From Paenibacillus polymyxa (GTDB lineage Bacteria > Bacillota > Bacilli > Paenibacillales > Paenibacillaceae): a stretch of 64,000 nucleotides of DNA. Both the position numbers and the translations under genes were made by a program. Of this stretch, positions 60,994-64,000 are shown piece after piece (the stretch's first letter is position 1; the number at the start of each line of letters is the position of its first letter). Where the stretch lies: NCBI RefSeq assembly GCF_018614975.1, contig NZ_JAGGNR010000011.1, positions 372,001 through 436,000 on the forward strand, in the 5' to 3' direction. Under the pieces are notes generated by a model. It ran no database searches, was not told where the DNA came from, and worked only from the letters and a program-made list of their open reading frames with translations.

Positions 60994-61095
60994 TTATGCT
61001 TCCGAAGTAGCTTTCTTGTAGAAAGCTTTTAGCGAACGCTTTGCTTCTTCAGGTTCTTTCTGTCCTCTGCGTTCTCGTGCAAATGTATAGTTCAA
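60994..61095 (-). pseudogene. Possible small gene or remnant
   Basis: A 33-codon frame (TTG start) reads RERRGQKEPEEAKRSLKAFY and ends KKATSEA. The composition is coding-like but no RBS is seen, so it may be a remnant. It is the only candidate in the 347-bp gap 60837-61183; AGCTTTC/GAAAGCT (61009-61027) is a small hairpin within it. Confidence 0.3.
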
Positions 61096-61183
61096 CTTCT
61101 ATAGTATGCTTAGAGAGTAGTAAACTTATGTAATGTGTTAGGAATATACGCACAATTAGGAACAGGTATGGTGGTGGTTAAAG

Positions 61184-61720
61184 ATGGAAGAGACCGATTG
61201 GGGTGTAGCAAAGGATTTGTTCGTCAAACATTACGGGACCGCTATACAGATGCATCGAGAAGGCGTGTATGCCAACTATAAGCGATGGGACGTACCCCAA
61301 GAGTTAGAGGAACAATGGATAGGGGAGCGAATTCAACAATTAAGTTCCGAGCTGTCTATCATGAATTGGGATGCGGTGGATGAACTTGCGTTGATTGCCA
61401 AACATCGGACAGAACCCAATATAATTAAGGCAATTACAGAATTTGCCTCAAGACAATTGAAGAGTGCGGACAGTATGGTTCGTCTCGTGTATGCTGAACG
61501 TCTGATTGAGCTCATTAAACGGTATGAATCTTCTCTGCCGATGGACAAGTTACGGGAAACCTATCAATTGACGATGGACTTGCTGGTCGATGTGGCGACT
61601 AAACCGTTGGTGCTTGATCCAGGCCATGAACTACAGCAGTATGGATTAAAGGATAAACGTGGATTGAATTTACGTGTTGAAAAGAACAAGGAAGAAATCA
61701 TCCGATATTTTCGAAATTAA
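61184..61720 (+). CDS. Helical unknown protein
   Basis: The 178-residue protein is mostly helical and charged, with no signal or membrane span. Features seen: RWDVPQELEEQWIGERIQQL, a regular heptad-like middle, and a basic C terminus (KDKRGLNLRVEKNKEEIIRYF). No known domain is recognised. It is 15-30 bp upstream of the DUF1361 gene and probably shares its transcript. Confidence 0.7.
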   Translation: MEETDWGVAKDLFVKHYGTAIQMHREGVYANYKRWDVPQELEEQWIGERIQQLSSELSIMNWDAVDELALIAKHRTEPNIIKAITEFASRQLKSADSMVRLVYAERLIELIKRYESSLPMDKLRETYQLTMDLLVDVATKPLVLDPGHELQQYGLKDKRGLNLRVEKNKEEIIRYFRN

Positions 61721-61750
61721 TTTGAATTTTATCAAGTGAGGTCAGAATCA

Positions 61751-62479
61751 TTGAGAAAACTGAATTATATTCGCATATTTATTTTCCTTAGTGTGGTCAC
61801 AATAGTAACGCTTGGATTGTACTATGTAGCCGCAGATTGGCTGGATCAGCGTTATTTCCGCTTCCTGATCTGGAATCTGTTCTTGGGCTGGATTCCTTTT
61901 GTGTTCTCTTATGCAGCCTATCTTCTAAGTGATGTGAAATGGAAAGGTGCCGCATGGCTTGCAGTCGCAAGTGGTCTGCTGTGGTTGTTATTCTTCCCGA
62001 ACTCTTCTTACATTGTTACGGATTTGGTTCATCTGACAGCGAGAAGTTCCAGGTATTATGGTGGGAACGGAGTGGACTACACGTATTGGTACGACTTGAG
62101 TGTTGTATTAATGTTTGTCTGGACTGGACTCCTGCTTGGATTCCTGTCGATGTATCAGCTTCAGGAAGTGATCTATCACCGAATTGGACGCTGGGCATCC
62201 TGGATCTTTGTACTGGTTGGCAGTGCTTTGGGAAGTTACGGGGTATTGCTTGGACGTGTATATCGACTGAATAGCTGGGATGCACTGACAAATCGCGAGA
62301 CGCTGATTGAACTGATGCACGAAAGTGTAAGCCGCCCGTCTCTTGCGTTTTGCCTGTTCTTTGGCACGTTTATCACTTCAATCTATGCCGCATTGTATTA
62401 TCTGATCAATACGAGGTCTCTCGGTGAAACGAAGAAGAGTGCAGAAAGTCCCGAGTCGGACCTGCAAGCGTTACGCTAA
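61751..62479 (+). CDS. DUF1361 integral membrane protein
   Basis: The 242-residue protein has six to seven spans and the DUF1361 features FLIWNLFLGWIPFVFSYAAYL, FFPNSSYIVTDLVHL and LGRVYRLNSWDAL. Function of the family is unknown. TTG 61751 has GTGAGG upstream; GTG 61736 is in frame but has no RBS. A hairpin terminator lies about 110 bp after the stop. Confidence 0.85.
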   Translation: MRKLNYIRIFIFLSVVTIVTLGLYYVAADWLDQRYFRFLIWNLFLGWIPFVFSYAAYLLSDVKWKGAAWLAVASGLLWLLFFPNSSYIVTDLVHLTARSSRYYGGNGVDYTYWYDLSVVLMFVWTGLLLGFLSMYQLQEVIYHRIGRWASWIFVLVGSALGSYGVLLGRVYRLNSWDALTNRETLIELMHESVSRPSLAFCLFFGTFITSIYAALYYLINTRSLGETKKSAESPESDLQALR

Positions 62480-62588
62480 CTCATGTTGTCTTGGGGCATG
62501 CAGCCAGATAGACTTACGGGAAAACGAGTGGAACAAGTGATTGAACAGCATTTGAGCATGCTTTGTCCAACTTAATCTTACGTTGTCT

Positions 62589-62631
62589 GAAGAAGGGTAT
62601 TTCCTTTTATAAGGGAGTAATCCTTCTTTTT
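62589..62631 (+). terminator. Terminator after DUF1361
   Basis: AGAAGG (62591-62596) plus inner pairs and CCTTCT (62622-62627) form an imperfect hairpin, then TTTTT. Confidence 0.7.
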
Positions 62632-62710
62632 ATGAAAATTTGGCAGGTATGTAGGATATAACGAAGAATGAGAATGTAATGAATACATAGACAAGTAGGT
62701 GAACAACAAA

Positions 62711-63733
62711 ATGTTAAATGCAGTTGAGCTGACAACAAAAGTAGAAGAAGTCATGGAACGCGTGAATTTTTCGGGTGTTGTATTACTCCAGCAAGCCGGG
62801 AAAACCCTTTTGAATATGAAACGTGGTTATGCGAATCGCAGTGAAGAGCTTGCCAATCAGGTGGACACACGCTTTGGAATTGCATCAGGATGTAAGATCT
62901 TCACGGCAGTGAGTATATGCCAACTCATTGAAGCAGGCAAGTTGTCTGCGGATTCCAAGTTTACGGATGTGTTGGATGTGGAGTTCCCACTGTGGGACGA
63001 AGGGATCACCATCCAGCAGTTGTTAACACACACGTCAGGCATTCCGGATTATTTCGATGAAGAAGTGATGGAAGACTTTTCAGAATTATGGAAAGACAGA
63101 CCCGTCTACGCGATGCGGCGTTTAAGTGACTTTCTGCCCATGTTTCAGCATCTGCCAATGAAGTCTGCTCCGGGTGAACGTTTTCATTACAACAATGCGG
63201 GTTTCATTGTGCTGGGACTTATCGTGGAACAACATTCAGGACTGTCATTTACAGATTATGTGGAAGAGCACATTTTCAAAAGGTGTGGCATGAAGGACTC
63301 CGGTTATTTCGTAACAGATCAGCTCCCGCGTAACACAGCTTTAGGGTATATCGATCATGAAGATGGCTCTTGGAATACTAATATGTTCTCTATTCCTGTC
63401 AAAGGTGGATCAGATGGTGGGGCATATGTTACAGCGCCGGATATGATTCGATTCTGGGAGGCTTTGCTGGGTCACCAATTGTTGAATGAAGAGACGACAC
63501 AGCAGTTATTAACACCACATGCTCATCAAGAGGATGAAGAGTATTATGGGCAGGGTATCTGGATTGACCGCAAGGAGGAAGACATTTTCAAATTTCATGT
63601 CATGGGGTTTGATCCAGGGGTTTCGTTCATGTCTTCCGTGTATCCGGACTATGATCTACAACTGGTTGTGGTCTCTAATCAAGAGTCTGGTCCGTATCCA
63701 ATAACAATTGCTATCGAAGAAGCTTTGGCATGA
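62711..63733 (+). CDS. Beta-lactamase-fold serine hydrolase
   Basis: The 340-residue protein is of the class C beta-lactamase/AmpH/esterase clan. SxxK is SGCK (GIASGCKIFTA, near residue 60), the YxN motif is HYNNAGF (near 158), and the last motif region is FHVMGFDPGVSF rather than KTG. It has no signal peptide, so it acts in the cytoplasm or is an esterase or D-aminopeptidase-like enzyme rather than an exported penicillinase. ATG 62711 follows AGTAGGTG; GTG 62699 has no RBS. Substrate unknown. Confidence 0.85.
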   Translation: MLNAVELTTKVEEVMERVNFSGVVLLQQAGKTLLNMKRGYANRSEELANQVDTRFGIASGCKIFTAVSICQLIEAGKLSADSKFTDVLDVEFPLWDEGITIQQLLTHTSGIPDYFDEEVMEDFSELWKDRPVYAMRRLSDFLPMFQHLPMKSAPGERFHYNNAGFIVLGLIVEQHSGLSFTDYVEEHIFKRCGMKDSGYFVTDQLPRNTALGYIDHEDGSWNTNMFSIPVKGGSDGGAYVTAPDMIRFWEALLGHQLLNEETTQQLLTPHAHQEDEEYYGQGIWIDRKEEDIFKFHVMGFDPGVSFMSSVYPDYDLQLVVVSNQESGPYPITIAIEEALA

Positions 63734-63737
63734 CGAA

Positions 63738-63790
63738 TAAACCCTCAACCTATGGGCTGGTTATGCCTACATAAGGTTGGGGGTTTATTG
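63738..63790 (+). terminator. Terminator between two serine hydrolase genes
   Basis: AAACCCTCAACCT pairs with AGGTTGGGGGTTT across a loop with TATGGGCTGG; A/T-rich on both flanks, serving the convergent genes. Confidence 0.75.
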
Positions 63791-63819
63791 GTCGAACAGG
63801 AGAGAAGGACTGCCTGCGT

Positions 63820-64000
63820 TTATAACATTTTCCATAGCTCAGGGGCAATTAATCGAGGGAAAATATCCAACGGAGGTTTCTCTTTCTTTCGTTTGTCATT
63901 GGTTAACACCGTAACAAGTTCGAGCTCTGGGACAATATATACATACTGACCACCAAATCCTCGCGCGTAATAATAATGAAGATTGGGTTGGTCGTCTTCA
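63820..64000 (-). CDS. Beta-lactamase-fold serine hydrolase, C-terminal part
   Basis: The frame enters from beyond the window edge and stops at 63820, showing about 59 residues: LHYYYARGFGGQYVYIVPE, LELVTVLTNDKR, IFPRLIAPELWKML. GFGGQ followed by V(I/V)PEL-V is the C-terminal strand motif of beta-lactamase-clan serine hydrolases. It is convergent with the gene at 62711, but the visible sequence differs, so it is not a simple recent duplicate. The start lies outside the window. Confidence 0.7.
   Translation of the reverse strand, partial: EDDQPNLHYYYARGFGGQYVYIVPELELVTVLTNDKRKKEKPPLDIFPRLIAPELWKML

Noticed and set aside
1-64000. tRNA, rRNA, insertion sequences, prophage and riboswitches
   Set aside because: No tRNA-like cloverleaf, transposase, integrase, phage structural gene or known riboswitch core was recognised in the intergenic regions; long hairpins all fit terminators or operators.

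Overview
The window looks like a chromosomal segment of an aerobic, spore-forming, facultatively nitrate-respiring Firmicute, most probably a Paenibacillus. The evidence is indirect: purine-rich Shine-Dalgarno sites with frequent TTG and GTG starts, a large S-layer-anchored (SLH) glycoside hydrolase, a CotF-like spore coat protein, a Bce-type bacitracin-sensing module, Fur and CcpA boxes of Bacillus type, and a narGHJI cluster accompanied by ywiC, fnr and a DUF2249 operon. No rRNA, tRNA, CRISPR array, insertion sequence or prophage was recognised.

Layout. 0-5 kb: end of an ABC-2 permease, then parE-parC (topoisomerase IV). 5-8 kb: two MarR regulators, the second in an operon with a 14-TM drug exporter behind a palindromic operator. 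8-10 kb (minus): alkyltransferase-like protein, RluA-type pseudouridine synthase, rRNA-type methyltransferase. 10.4-14.1 kb: an iron-limitation block with two perfect 7-1-7 Fur boxes (flavodoxin, a YkuO-like protein and a nitroreductase on plus; an HpaB-like flavin monooxygenase on minus). 14-18.5 kb: DUF1540 protein, an AAA ATPase behind a Zur-like box, a two-component system and a YceI protein. 18.7-23.2 kb: a 1458-residue surface endo-galactanase with a cre site. 23.3-25.4 kb: an SPFH protein overlapping an NAD-kinase-fold protein. 25.5-30.1 kb: BceRS-BceAB-like module. 30.2 kb: cupin.

30.8-48.1 kb is an anaerobic nitrate and nitrite respiration island. A minus-strand operon (two DUF2249 genes, an unknown protein, a haem-copper-oxidase-like membrane protein, a DUF59 protein) diverges from moaA-narGHJI-narK. 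The NarK carries a C-terminal PAS domain. A Crp/Fnr regulator without cysteines, ywiC, a ZIP transporter, a YlbF-family gene and a nirK-fnr pair follow. TGTGA-N6-TCACA-type boxes lie 21 bp upstream of -10 elements (centre near -41.5) at three promoters, possibly four, which suggests one local Fnr/Crp regulon.

48.3-54.8 kb is accessory: a zinc-ribbon protein, a membrane-anchored protein, two SMI1/KNR4 (SUKH) proteins, a beta-propeller protein, a leucine-rich-repeat protein and several unknowns, resembling a polyimmunity locus without a visible toxin. 55-64 kb holds spore-related and metabolic genes: a cupin with Asn/Pro/Gln repeats, a Rieske oxygenase, a carboxymuconolactone-decarboxylase-family protein with an ECF41 sigma factor and a matching promoter, a secreted unknown, CotF-like coat protein, DUF1361 membrane protein and two beta-lactamase-fold serine hydrolases, the last cut by the window edge.
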